Source of the DNA: Muribaculaceae bacterium
GTDB taxonomy: Bacteria; Bacteroidota; Bacteroidia; Bacteroidales; Muribaculaceae
Assembly (NCBI GenBank): GCA_017436845.1
Contig: JAFSCJ010000015.1
Span: 62,001 to 126,000 of the forward strand
Reading direction: 5' to 3'
Length of the DNA: 64,000 nt
Of the stretch, positions 19,101-28,051 are shown piece by piece. A program made the position numbers and the translations under genes. The notes below the pieces were generated by a model. The model made no database searches and was not told the DNA's origin. It was given only the letters and a program-made list of their open reading frames with translations. Positions within the stretch are counted from its first letter, which is position 1; each line of letters starts with the position of its first letter.

Positions 19101-21536
19101 TTATAGGGAAATTGCATCAGGAACAATTTCGTCTGTTATTGCAATTTTAACTACTTCCATAACAGTAGAGACATAGTGGAAATTAAGGTCGGAAATATAT
19201 TTTTCGCTAATATCCTCAACATCTTTTCTGTTTTCTTTAGAGATAATAATATCAGTAATTCCCGCTCTTTTTGCTGCAAGTATTTTTTCTTTGATACCCC
19301 CTACTGGAAGAACTTTACCTCGAAGGGTTATTTCTCCTGTCATCGCAATGCGATCACGTACTTTTTTTTGTGTGAAAGTAGAAATAATAGATGTCGCCAT
19401 TGTAATCCCTGCCGAAGGACCATCTTTCGGAATCGCCCCTTCAGGAACGTGAATGTGCAGAGTGTATTTATCAAAGAGTTCACTATCAATGCCTAATTGA
19501 TAAGCATGAGATTTTACATATTGTAATGCAATCACTGCCGACTCTTTCATTACATCTCCAAGATTTCCAGTGAGGGTTAATTTCTCGCCCTTGGCTTTGG
19601 CAAGAGATGATTCTATAAATAATATTTCTCCACCAACAGCTGTCCATGCGAGACCTGTAACAACACCGGCAAAATTATTCCCTTCATATCGGTCTTTGCT
19701 GTATATTTCTACGCCTAATAAATCTCGCAAATGATGGGGTTTTAGCTCAGTAGCATATTCTTCCCTGCTCATTTTTTTTAGAACTATCTTACGTACAATT
19801 GTAGATATTTTTTTCTCAAGTTGTCTTACTCCACTTTCTGATGTATAACATTCGATAATTTTCACGATACAATCGCGAGAAAATATTATATCCTCAGTAG
19901 TGAAATTATGTTCTTTAAGAATTCTTGGAATTATGTGTCTTGTCGCAATTTCAACTTTTTCTTCAAGAAGATATCCTGAAATGTCTATTATCTCCATTCT
20001 GTCGAGAAGTGGTTGTGATAATGTTGACAGCGTATTGGCTGTCGCAATGAATAAAACCTTAGATAGATCAAAATCTACATCTATATAATTATCATGGAAA
20101 TGACAATTTTGTTCCGGATCAAGGACTTCAAGTAAAGCGGCCGATGGGTCTCCATGAAAATCATTACGCCCTATTTTATCAATTTCATCCAATAAAAGTA
20201 CAGGATTTGAGGAGCCACTACGTTTTACTGCATCAATAATGCGCCCGGGCATTGCTCCAATATATGTACGTCGATGCCCTCTAATCTCTGCTTCATCGTG
20301 CAAACCTCCAAGTGAGACACGCTGATAATTTCGGCCCAAGGATCGAGCAATGGATTGCCCTAAAGATGTCTTCCCCACTCCGGGTGCACCACAAAGGCAC
20401 AATATTGGAGCTTTGCCATCAGGGGTATTCATCAAGACTGCAAGTTGCTCAAGAATACGTTCTTTTACTTTTTCAAGGCCATAGTGATCTTCATTTAAAA
20501 TTTCTTTTGCTTTGCCAAAATCACAATTCAATGGAGTTTGTTTATTCCACGGAAGATCTATTAATGTTTCCAAATAAGAATATTGAACGGAATATTCAGG
20601 ACTTTGTGGGTTTAAGCGTCTTAACTTATCTAATTCACGATTAAAAACTACTTCAACATGTTTAGGAAAGTCGATTTCATTAGCTTTTTTGCTCAATACT
20701 TCAGAGTCATCTTCATCACCATATAGTTCTTGACGAATAGCCTCCATTTGTTGTTGGAGGAACATGTTGCGTTGATTTTCGTTGATATTTTGTTTGGCAC
20801 GTTCTTGTATTTCGTGGCTGATATCAACCATTTGCTCGTTTTTTGTTAATTCGGTGAGCAATGCAAATGCGCGTTCTTTTATGCGATATTTTGCGAGTAA
20901 TGATTCTTTGAACTCAATGTCAAAAGGGGTATGTGTGGCAACAAGGTTTATTAATCCAATTGGCTCGGGATAATTCGCTATACTAAATACAAGTTCAGCA
21001 GGCTCTTCTGCTGTTTTTTTCAGAATTTTTAATGTAGTATTTTTTATTGCTGTTGATAAAGCAATGAATTCTTTATCGGATTCTCGTGGGGCAATATCGT
21101 TTATGATTTTAACTTTTGCCGAGAGTTGTGCTTGAGGGATAGTTATGCTGTCCCCCACTCCAATGATTTTAAACTTATCGCGAGCTTTAATTATTGCAGT
21201 ATGAGTTCCGTCTGGAAGATTAAAAATTTTCAACACATCAGCAATAACACCATATTTATATAATCCGTCGCTAATTGTTGGACTTTCCTCTTCAGGATTT
21301 AATTGGCAAACAACACCAATTGGGATATCATTTTTAGAAGCGATATCGCATGTAACAAATGAATTGGTGCGCCCAAGTGAAATGGGAATTGTTACACCCG
21401 GAAATAGAACTAAATTACGAGTCGCAATTATAGGTAAATCATTAATATTTGGCTCGGTTGTAAATTTAGTCGGATCTATGTCAATTTGTCCAATTGGAAC
21501 AATCTTAGTGTTTTCTATGTTTGAAGAGTTACTCAT
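19101..21536 (-). CDS. lon: ATP-dependent protease Lon
   Basis: Cytosolic AAA+ serine protease that degrades misfolded and regulatory proteins. 811 residues: N-terminal substrate domain starting NLPIIATRNLVLFPG, Walker A GAPGVGKTSLG near 388, Walker B LLLDEIDKIG, and the catalytic Ser in KDGPSAGITMATS near 706 with the Lys of GGIKEKILAAKR near 749. It stands alone, with a sigma-54-type element just like that of clpC upstream, suggesting the two quality-control systems are co-regulated. Confidence 0.97.
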   Translation of the reverse strand: MSNSSNIENTKIVPIGQIDIDPTKFTTEPNINDLPIIATRNLVLFPGVTIPISLGRTNSFVTCDIASKNDIPIGVVCQLNPEEESPTISDGLYKYGVIADVLKIFNLPDGTHTAIIKARDKFKIIGVGDSITIPQAQLSAKVKIINDIAPRESDKEFIALSTAIKNTTLKILKKTAEEPAELVFSIANYPEPIGLINLVATHTPFDIEFKESLLAKYRIKERAFALLTELTKNEQMVDISHEIQERAKQNINENQRNMFLQQQMEAIRQELYGDEDDSEVLSKKANEIDFPKHVEVVFNRELDKLRRLNPQSPEYSVQYSYLETLIDLPWNKQTPLNCDFGKAKEILNEDHYGLEKVKERILEQLAVLMNTPDGKAPILCLCGAPGVGKTSLGQSIARSLGRNYQRVSLGGLHDEAEIRGHRRTYIGAMPGRIIDAVKRSGSSNPVLLLDEIDKIGRNDFHGDPSAALLEVLDPEQNCHFHDNYIDVDFDLSKVLFIATANTLSTLSQPLLDRMEIIDISGYLLEEKVEIATRHIIPRILKEHNFTTEDIIFSRDCIVKIIECYTSESGVRQLEKKISTIVRKIVLKKMSREEYATELKPHHLRDLLGVEIYSKDRYEGNNFAGVVTGLAWTAVGGEILFIESSLAKAKGEKLTLTGNLGDVMKESAVIALQYVKSHAYQLGIDSELFDKYTLHIHVPEGAIPKDGPSAGITMATSIISTFTQKKVRDRIAMTGEITLRGKVLPVGGIKEKILAAKRAGITDIIISKENRKDVEDISEKYISDLNFHYVSTVMEVVKIAITDEIVPDAISL

Positions 21537-21572
21537 AGTTATATTTCTACGAAATGAATTTACTCTCTCTCA

Positions 21573-21590
21573 TGCAAATAATATGCCAAA
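21573..21590 (-). promoter_or_regulatory. Sigma-54-type -24/-12 promoter candidate for lon
   Basis: On the minus strand TTTGGCATATTATTTGCA: GG (21587-21586) and GC (21575-21574) are exactly ten bases apart. Preceded by GAC, it shares GACTTTGGCA with the clpC element. Predicted start is near 21563, leaving about 27 bases of leader. Confidence 0.5.
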
Positions 21591-21673
21591 GTCATAAAGA
21601 TTAACGGAAAAAATCCTTTTTGTTTTTTTATTTAATGACAAAATGATAGCAAAAATGTCAGTTTGATAAAATG

Positions 21674-21687
21674 ATGTTGTGTAACAT
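21674..21687. promoter_or_regulatory. Operator-like palindrome upstream of the EF-G2 gene
   Basis: ATGTT-GTGT-AACAT, five-base arms, with AAAA and TTTT symmetrically further out after a two-base mismatch. It lies about 55 bases before the likely EF-G2 transcription start. A binding site for a carbon-status regulator is a guess from the known control of EF-G2 in Bacteroides. Confidence 0.35.
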
Positions 21688-21699
21688 GTTTTTGTTTTG

Positions 21700-21729
21700 T
21701 TGCAATTCCAAAAATAATTGCTATTTTGC
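21700..21729 (+). promoter_or_regulatory. Possible promoter of the EF-G2 gene
   Basis: TTGC at 21700-21703 and TATTTTGC at 21723-21730, a one-base-short version of TAnnTTTG. This imperfect box would fit a gene that needs an activator. Confidence 0.35.
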
Positions 21730-21779
21730 GAAACATTTTTCAATAAACGAAATACTAAACAATTAAAATCTCTAATAAC

Positions 21780-23939
21780 ATGAAGGTTTATCAAACTAAT
21801 GAAATCAAAAACATAGCCTTGCTTGGCAGCAAAGGCTCGGGTAAGACCACGCTCGCTGAAGCAATGCTTTACGAGTGTGGAGTTATAAAACGTCGTGGTA
21901 CTATAGATGCTAAAAACACTGTTAGCGATTATTTCCCGGTTGAGAAAGAATATGGATATTCTGTGTTTTCAACCGTTTTTTATGCTGAATTCTTAGGAAA
22001 GAAACTCAATGTTATAGATTGTCCGGGAGCTGATGACTTTGTTGGTAGTGCAATCACTGCACTTAGTGTAACAGATACAGGTCTCATTGTTATAAACGGA
22101 CAATATGGCGTTGAAGTTGGTACACAAAATATTTTCCGCACAACTGCATCGTTGAAAAAACCGGTTATTTTTGCAATGAATCAACTTGATGGCGAAAAAG
22201 CCGATTATGACAATGTGCTTGAACAAATGAAAGAAATCTTTGGCAGTAAAGTAGTACCCATTCAGTATCCATTGACATGTGGTCCAGGTTTCAATGCCAT
22301 GATTGATGTTCTCTTAATGAAGAAATACTCATGGGGACCTGACGGAGGCGTGCCTACAATAGAAGAAATTCCGGCTGAGGAAATGGAAAAAGCTAAAGAA
22401 TTGCATCAACAACTTGTCGAAGCTGCTGCTGAAAATGACGAGACTTTGATGGAAAAATTCTTTGACCAAGGGCATTTGACTGAAGATGAAATGCGTGAAG
22501 GTATTCGCAAAGGTCTTGTAGACCGTTCTATCTTCCCGGTGTTCTGTGTTAGTGCCGAAAAAGATATGGGCGTGCGTCGCATGATGGAATTCCTTGGAAA
22601 TGTTGTTCCTTTTGTTGAAGATATGCCTGCTCCTATCGATGCTAACGGAGAAGAAGTTAAGCCTGATTCAAACGGACCATTGAGTTTATATGTATTCAAA
22701 ACAACTGTTGAGCCTCACATTGGTGAAGTGAGCTATTTTAAAGTAATGTCAGGTACATTAACTCCGGGTGTTGACCTTGAAAACATCAGTCGTGGCTCGA
22801 AGGAACGTTTTGCTCAAATCAATTGTGTATGTGGTCAAATCAAAACTCCTGCCGATAAACTTTGTGCCGGTGATATAGGAGCAACGGTGAAGATGAAAGA
22901 TGTGCGCACAGGTAATACACTTAATGAAAAAGGGTGCACTTACTCTTATGATGACTACATCAAATACCCTGCTCCTAAATATCAACGTGCAGTGCGTCCT
23001 GTAACTGAAAGTGATGCTGAAAAGCTAAGTGCAATACTCACTCGTATGCACGAAGAAGATCCTACTTGGGTGGTTGAGCAATCTAAAGAGTTGAAACAAA
23101 CAATTCTTTCAGGGCAAGGTGAATTCCACTTGCGTACACTCAAATGGCGTGTTGAAAACAATGATAAATTGGCTATCGTATATGAAGAGCCCAAAATTCC
23201 TTATCGTGAAACAATCACTAAGGCCGCACGTGCCGACTATCGCCACAAGAAACAATCAGGTGGCGCCGGTCAATTTGGAGAAGTTCACTTGATTATCGAG
23301 CCATACGTTGAAGGAGAGCCTGTTCCCGACACATATAAATTTGGTGGACAAGAATTCAAGATGAATGTTCGTGATACACAAGAAATTCCATTGGATTGGG
23401 GTGGCAAGCTTGTTGTCCACAATTGTATCGTTGGTGGTGCCATTGACGCTCGTTTCATTCCTGCTATCGTGAAAGGTCTCATGGACCGCATGGAACAAGG
23501 TCCGTTGACAGGCTCATATGCTCGCGACGTGCGCGTGTGTATCTATGATGGTAAGATGCACCCGGTTGACTCTAATGAAATCTCATTCCGTCTTGCTGGT
23601 CGCAACGCGTTTAGCGAAGCATTCCGCAATGCTAACCCCAAAATCCTTGAGCCGGTTTATGATGTTGATGTCATGGTACCAGCCGATGTTATGGGTGATG
23701 TGATGAGTGATCTCCAAGGTCGTCGTGCTATCATCATGGGTATGGCAAGTGAAAATGGCTTTGAAAAACTTTCGGCTAAAGTTCCTTTGAAAGAAATGGC
23801 ATCCTACTCTACTGCATTAAGCTCAATCACTGGTGGACGTTCTTCTTTTACAATGAAGTTTGCGTCATACGAGCTTGTGCCAAGTGATGTTCAAGAAAAA
23901 CTACTCAAGGCTTACGCAGAAGAAAACAACGAAGAATAA
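21780..23939 (+). CDS. fusA2: EF-G2: elongation factor G paralogue with degenerate G domain
   Basis: 719 residues, five-domain EF-G architecture, but the GTPase motifs depart from true EF-G: P-loop GSKGSGKTT (residues 16-24) is kept, yet the switch II motif is DCPGADD at 80-86 where EF-G has DTPGHVD, so the catalytic His is Ala84; switch I reads EKEYGYSV where EF-G has RGIT; and G4 is NQLD. It matches the EF-G2 described in Bacteroides thetaiotaomicron, which supports elongation without GTP hydrolysis and is induced on carbon limitation. The housekeeping fusA is expected elsewhere with the str operon. Monocistronic, with a strong terminator. Confidence 0.85.
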   Translation: MKVYQTNEIKNIALLGSKGSGKTTLAEAMLYECGVIKRRGTIDAKNTVSDYFPVEKEYGYSVFSTVFYAEFLGKKLNVIDCPGADDFVGSAITALSVTDTGLIVINGQYGVEVGTQNIFRTTASLKKPVIFAMNQLDGEKADYDNVLEQMKEIFGSKVVPIQYPLTCGPGFNAMIDVLLMKKYSWGPDGGVPTIEEIPAEEMEKAKELHQQLVEAAAENDETLMEKFFDQGHLTEDEMREGIRKGLVDRSIFPVFCVSAEKDMGVRRMMEFLGNVVPFVEDMPAPIDANGEEVKPDSNGPLSLYVFKTTVEPHIGEVSYFKVMSGTLTPGVDLENISRGSKERFAQINCVCGQIKTPADKLCAGDIGATVKMKDVRTGNTLNEKGCTYSYDDYIKYPAPKYQRAVRPVTESDAEKLSAILTRMHEEDPTWVVEQSKELKQTILSGQGEFHLRTLKWRVENNDKLAIVYEEPKIPYRETITKAARADYRHKKQSGGAGQFGEVHLIIEPYVEGEPVPDTYKFGGQEFKMNVRDTQEIPLDWGGKLVVHNCIVGGAIDARFIPAIVKGLMDRMEQGPLTGSYARDVRVCIYDGKMHPVDSNEISFRLAGRNAFSEAFRNANPKILEPVYDVDVMVPADVMGDVMSDLQGRRAIIMGMASENGFEKLSAKVPLKEMASYSTALSSITGGRSSFTMKFASYELVPSDVQEKLLKAYAEENNEE

Positions 23940-23961
23940 AGATTATTCTTATTTGATACAT

Positions 23962-23996
23962 GCGAGGAGCGTCAATCGACACTCCTCGCTTTTTTA
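23962..23996 (+). terminator. Rho-independent terminator after EF-G2
   Basis: GCGAGGAG (23962-23969) pairs with CTCCTCGC (23982-23989), with an inner GTC/GAC pair, followed by seven T. Confidence 0.88.
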
Positions 23997-24023
23997 TCTC
24001 CTTATATATAAACCTAATTTTGT

Positions 24024-24054
24024 TATCTTTGTTGTCATAATATTTTCAAAGATA
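24024..24054. promoter_or_regulatory. Inverted pair of perfect -7 boxes with an 18-codon ORF downstream
   Basis: TATCTTTG (24024-24031) and CAAAGATA (24047-24054) form an inverted repeat with a 15-base spacer. The plus-strand box is followed by an 18-codon reading frame (ATG 24059 to TGA 24115, starting MLYSYEITTEP) that runs into the end of the antisense mlaF-like gene. No -33 element; may be chance. Confidence 0.25.
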
Positions 24055-24098
24055 CTTTATGCTTTACTCTTACGAAATAACGACTGAGCCATCATTAC

Positions 24099-24863
24099 CT
24101 ATTTTTGGGAAATGAGGAAGTTTTTTACCTCTTGGAATAGGTCGGTAGCAAAGACAAAGTCATTGAGGGCTTGGTTGTCGCTTGTATAGATTTGAGACAT
24201 GTCTCCCACCCATTCTTTATGCCCTTTGTTAAGGAAGATGATGTTCTCCCCTATTCCCAATACTGAATTCATATCGTGGGTATTGATGATTGTTGTCATT
24301 TGATATTCATGGGTAATATCTCTTAACAATTCATCAATGAGTATTGAGGTCTTGGGGTCAAGCCCTGAGTTCGGTTCATCGCAGAAAAGATATTTGGGGT
24401 TTAGTGCAATGGCGCGAGCAATGGCAACACGTTTCTGCATGCCCCCGGATAGTTCTGATGGGTATTTTCTGTCGGCACCTTTGAGGTTGACACGTTCAAG
24501 ACAAAACAATGCACGGTCTCTCATCTCGGCTTGAGTCATCTCGGTAAACATTACCAATGGAAACATTACATTGCCTAAAACAGTTTCGTAATCAAACAAT
24601 GCAGATCCTTGAAATAACATTCCGATTTCTTTGCGGAGGTCTTTTATTTGATCTGGTGTCATTTTCATTAGGTCTCGCCCATTATAAAGGATCTCACCCT
24701 TTTCGGGTTTTACAAGACCTACGATTGATTTCATAAGTACAGTTTTCCCGGATCCACTTTGACCGATAATCAAGTTGGTCTTTCCTGCATGGAATTGAGC
24801 ATCAACGTTATATAATATAGTCTTTTCATCAAAAGACTTTGTGATATTTTTAACTTCAATCAT
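24099..24863 (-). CDS. ABC transporter ATP-binding protein, MlaF-like
   Basis: Cytoplasmic ATPase of a lipid transporter of the Mla type, which moves phospholipids between the inner and outer membranes. 254 residues: Walker A GQSGSGKTVL near 35, ABC signature LSGGMQKRVA near 138, Walker B YLFCDEPNSGLD near 158. Four-base overlap with the permease gene upstream. No substrate-binding MCE (MlaD) gene follows; it would have to be elsewhere or is missing. Confidence 0.85.
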   Translation of the reverse strand: MIEVKNITKSFDEKTILYNVDAQFHAGKTNLIIGQSGSGKTVLMKSIVGLVKPEKGEILYNGRDLMKMTPDQIKDLRKEIGMLFQGSALFDYETVLGNVMFPLVMFTEMTQAEMRDRALFCLERVNLKGADRKYPSELSGGMQKRVAIARAIALNPKYLFCDEPNSGLDPKTSILIDELLRDITHEYQMTTIINTHDMNSVLGIGENIIFLNKGHKEWVGDMSQIYTSDNQALNDFVFATDLFQEVKNFLISQK

Positions 24864-25609
24864 TGTAGCAAAAGTTTAGTGAGTACAACGTCTAATAAAA
24901 GAATGAGAATACTGCTTGATACTACAGCATTTGTACTTGCTTTACCTACTTGCAATGCTCCTCCTTTTACATAATAGCCGAAGAATGCAGCTACTGATGT
25001 AATAATGAATGAGAATACAAGTGATTTAATTAATGCATACCACACATACCATTCAACAAATAATGTTTGTATGCCATATATATAGGTAGATGCAGGAAAT
25101 AAATCAGTGAATATAGCAACAAGATATCCTCCAAAAAGAGATGTAATCATACAAAATACCACAAGCACCGGCATAAAAATCAAGAATGCTACAATCTTGG
25201 GTAACACAAGGAAATTACATGAATTAACTCCCATGATTTCAAGAGCATCTATTTGCTCTGTGACGCGCATTGTTCCAATTTCAGAAGCAATATTTGACCC
25301 AACTTTACCTGCCAAGATTAATCCTAAGATAGATGATGAAAATTCAAGTAATACGATTTCTCGGGTGGCAAGACCAACAGAGTAAGATGGTATCAGCGGA
25401 GACATAATGTTTAGTTGCATTTGTATAGCAATAACAGCACCGATGAATACCGCAATAATAAGTACCAATGGAATTGAATCTACGCCCAATTTAGAAATTT
25501 CAAGTGTTGTGCGTTTAAAGAATACTTTCCACCTATCCGGAATAGTAAACACACGTTTTATAAATAGGCAATATTTGCCAAATGTCTCTAATGCAGATAT
25601 TATAGTCAT
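24860..25609 (-). CDS. ABC transporter permease, MlaE-like
   Basis: Inner-membrane partner of the preceding ATPase. 249 residues with an amphipathic N-terminus, about five membrane spans, and the conserved MlaE segment SVGLATREIVLLEFSSS followed by GKVGSNIASEIGTMRVTEQIDALE (the EQIDAL coupling helix contacting the ATPase). Overlaps the ATPase start by four bases, consistent with coupled translation. A perfect -7 box is 21 bases upstream of the ATG. Confidence 0.87.
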   Translation of the reverse strand: MTIISALETFGKYCLFIKRVFTIPDRWKVFFKRTTLEISKLGVDSIPLVLIIAVFIGAVIAIQMQLNIMSPLIPSYSVGLATREIVLLEFSSSILGLILAGKVGSNIASEIGTMRVTEQIDALEIMGVNSCNFLVLPKIVAFLIFMPVLVVFCMITSLFGGYLVAIFTDLFPASTYIYGIQTLFVEWYVWYALIKSLVFSFIITSVAAFFGYYVKGGALQVGKASTNAVVSSSILILLLDVVLTKLLLQ

Positions 25610-25629
25610 GATTAATTATTTTGCGATGA

Positions 25630-25637
25630 CAAAGTTA
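25630..25637 (-). promoter_or_regulatory. Promoter -7 box for the MlaE/F-like operon
   Basis: Minus strand TAACTTTG, perfect TAnnTTTG, 20 bases before the permease ATG. Confidence 0.58.
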
Positions 25638-25745
25638 GTCATTTTCTTGTCAAAATTATTATTGTTTTTGTTTCATGTTTAGCCAATAATGCCAATAAGA
25701 AGGTAAATTTAGCACAAAAATAAAGGAAGACTCTGATTTTTTTGT

Positions 25746-25753
25746 TAAGTTTG
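25746..25753 (+). promoter_or_regulatory. Promoter -7 box for udk-lptB
   Basis: TAAGTTTG, perfect TAnnTTTG, 23 bases before the udk ATG; no obvious -33 element. Confidence 0.55.
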
Positions 25754-25776
25754 TAGATAATTTAATAATATAGGTT

Positions 25777-26388
25777 ATGGTTATAATTGGCATAGCTGGA
25801 GGAACAGGCTCAGGTAAAACAACCGTCGTAAATAAAATAAAGAGTAGTTTCCCAACAGGAGAGGTTGCAATAATACCACAAGACTCATATTATAAAGATT
25901 CGAGTCATATCCCTGTTGAAGAACGAAGTAAAATAAATTTTGACGAACCTGCTTCTATCGAATGGTCTTTGCTCGTTCAGCATTTGCAAGAGTTGAAAAA
26001 AGGGAATTCGATAAAAATGCCAACATACTCTTACTTGTCATGTACCCGTCAAGAAGAAACAATAACAATAAATCCATGTGATGTTGTTATAGTTGAGGGT
26101 ATATTGGTTTTAAACGATGATGTTTTACGAGACATGATGGATGTTAAGGTGTTTGTAGATGCTGATGCCGATGAACGATTGATAAGGGTTATTGCTCGTG
26201 ATTGCGTTGAACGTGGGCGTACGCCTATGATGGTAATAGACCGATATCAAGACGTATTAAAACCAATGCATGCATTATATATCGAGCCGACAAAACGTCA
26301 TGCAGACATTATTGTACCCCAAGGAGGAAATAATGTTGTAGCAATAAATTTGTTAACAGACTATATCAAGGCTCAATTGAAAAAATAA
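25777..26388 (+). CDS. udk: Uridine kinase
   Basis: Phosphorylates uridine and cytidine in pyrimidine salvage. 203 residues, P-loop GIAGGTGSGKTTVV at the N-terminus, IPQDSYYKD (substrate Asp) near 38, NFDEPASIEW near 58, and RVIARDCVERGR in the lid region. Followed 12 bases later by the lptB gene in what appears to be an operon. Confidence 0.92.
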   Translation: MVIIGIAGGTGSGKTTVVNKIKSSFPTGEVAIIPQDSYYKDSSHIPVEERSKINFDEPASIEWSLLVQHLQELKKGNSIKMPTYSYLSCTRQEETITINPCDVVIVEGILVLNDDVLRDMMDVKVFVDADADERLIRVIARDCVERGRTPMMVIDRYQDVLKPMHALYIEPTKRHADIIVPQGGNNVVAINLLTDYIKAQLKK

Positions 26389-26400
26389 ATCTGAACTCAA

Positions 26401-27186
26401 ATGGAAGAACAAGATAAGATTGAAGAAATTTCAGCTTCGCAAGAAAAGATGGTGCTTCGTACTGAAAATCTGGTGAAGAAATATCGGCAACGTACGGTGG
26501 TTAATCATGTGTCAATTGATGTTACCCAGGGAGAAATCGTTGGTTTGCTTGGTCCGAATGGTGCCGGAAAGACAACGACATTCTATATGACAGTTGGTCT
26601 TATTACCCCAAATGAAGGGCAGATATTTCTTAATGATATGAATATAACCAAATATCCAATGTATAAACGTGCACAAAATGGAATTGGATATTTAGCTCAA
26701 GAGCCATCAGTGTTTCGCAAATTGAGTGTGGAAGATAATATTCGCTCGGTGCTTGAAATGACAAATACAACAAAAGAGTATCAGCGTGATAAATTAGAAA
26801 GTCTAATAGATGAATTTAATCTACACAAGGTGCGTAAAAATCTTGGCGATCAATTGTCTGGTGGAGAGCGTCGTCGTACGGAGATTGCTCGTTGCTTGGC
26901 AATTAATCCTAAATTTATAATGCTTGATGAGCCTTTTGCCGGAGTAGACCCAATTGCAGTTGAGGATATTCAGTCAGTCGTATATAAATTGAAAGAAAAA
27001 AATATAGGAATTCTCATTACTGACCATAATGCACCGGAAACATTAAGTATTACGGATCGAGCTTATCTATTGTTTGAGGGTAAAATATTATTTCAAGGGA
27101 CATCAGAAGAACTCGCTGAAAATCCTGTCGTTAAAGAGAAGTATCTTGGTCGTGGATTTGTTTTCCATCGCAAGAAGTTTGACTAA
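26401..27186 (+). CDS. lptB: LPS export ABC transporter ATP-binding protein LptB
   Basis: Cytoplasmic ATPase that powers lipopolysaccharide extraction from the inner membrane with LptF and LptG. 261 residues: Walker [17 protein letters not shown]-loop [18 protein letters not shown], signature [13 protein letters not shown], Walker [14 protein letters not shown] and the switch His in ITDHN, all in the order and wording of LptB. An N-terminal acidic extension of about 15 residues is unusual but short. The last 56 bases overlap the convergent CPBP gene. Confidence 0.92.
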   Translation: MEEQDKIEEISASQEKMVLRTENLVKKYRQRTVVNHVSIDVTQGEIVGLLGPNGAGKTTTFYMTVGLITPNEGQIFLNDMNITKYPMYKRAQNGIGYLAQEPSVFRKLSVEDNIRSVLEMTNTTKEYQRDKLESLIDEFNLHKVRKNLGDQLSGGERRRTEIARCLAINPKFIMLDEPFAGVDPIAVEDIQSVVYKLKEKNIGILITDHNAPETLSITDRAYLLFEGKILFQGTSEELAENPVVKEKYLGRGFVFHRKKFD

Positions 27187-28048
27187 ACGATTTCTTTAAA
27201 TAGATAATCATTCCAATAGTCGCAATAACGCTTGTTATTGCGATTGTTGTATCAAGAATTGATGTTTCCGTTCCAAATTTGTTAGGATCAACATCAATAC
27301 ATCCTCGATTATATAGCCAAGTTACAAATACAGTTGTAATATTATTAAAAGCATGAGCCACAATAGGTAGCCATAATGACCTACTCCACACAACAAGATA
27401 TCCAAAGAATGCACCTAATAATAATCGGGGAATGAAGCCATAGAATTGCATGTGAATCGAACTAAAAATAAATGCTGTTACCCATATTGCAACATGAACA
27501 TTCATCGGTTTTGATAATAGTATTTTTTGTAATGCACCTCTGAAAAATAATTCCTCGCTAAGTCCTGCAAGAACTCCTACTATGAGAATTGACATGATGA
27601 GGTTTGGAATATCGGGTTGACCGAGCATTGTTTTTATCATTATTGCGGCATTGTTTTCGCTATTACGCATCCACTCCTCTATCCCTTTCATTGATTCGGG
27701 TAATTGCATTGACTCATTCCATGCAATTATATAATTCATTGCAGGAATGCTAACGATTAAAGTTATTAATGTCAAAATATAATGTTTCTTTTGTCCAAAT
27801 TTATCAATAGATAGAAACGTAGCGGGAAGACGAGTTATAAGCATCGCTGTTACTATTGCAGGTAATATAAAGATAATAATATCTTGTATTATTGTTGCAA
27901 TGCGTAGTGCCGGAGTAGAATCAACGCCAAATTTTAATGTGATAAAACCAACAATAAAACTTCCAATTATTGTTGAAAACAACCATAAACATAGAAATAA
28001 TCCTATTTTTTTACTAAAAGATATTTGGGCTGGTTTAATATTATTCAT
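27131..28048 (-). CDS. CPBP family intramembrane metalloprotease
   Basis: Integral membrane protein of 305 residues with about eight hydrophobic segments. The Abi/CPBP signature is present: EELFFRGAL (Glu-Glu-x3-Arg) near 166, [10 protein letters not shown] with the His near 201, and HAFNN near 234. Relatives are CAAX-type prenyl-protein proteases or bacteriocin-immunity proteins; the substrate here is unknown. Its last 18 codons overlap the end of lptB on the opposite strand. The TrmN6-like gene lies four bases upstream, so both are read together from 28792-28799. Confidence 0.82.
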   Translation of the reverse strand: MNNIKPAQISFSKKIGLFLCLWLFSTIIGSFIVGFITLKFGVDSTPALRIATIIQDIIIFILPAIVTAMLITRLPATFLSIDKFGQKKHYILTLITLIVSIPAMNYIIAWNESMQLPESMKGIEEWMRNSENNAAIMIKTMLGQPDIPNLIMSILIVGVLAGLSEELFFRGALQKILLSKPMNVHVAIWVTAFIFSSIHMQFYGFIPRLLLGAFFGYLVVWSRSLWLPIVAHAFNNITTVFVTWLYNRGCIDVDPNKFGTETSILDTTIAITSVIATIGMIIYLKKSFSQTSCDGKQIHDQDTSL

Positions 28049-28051
28049 TAC

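Noticed and set aside
23860..24087. 75-codon frame after the EF-G2 gene
   Set aside because: It overlaps the end of EF-G2 in another frame and passes through the terminator hairpin.
24099..25609. Complete Mla operon
   Set aside because: Only ATPase and permease genes are present; no MCE-domain, periplasmic or lipoprotein partner adjoins them.
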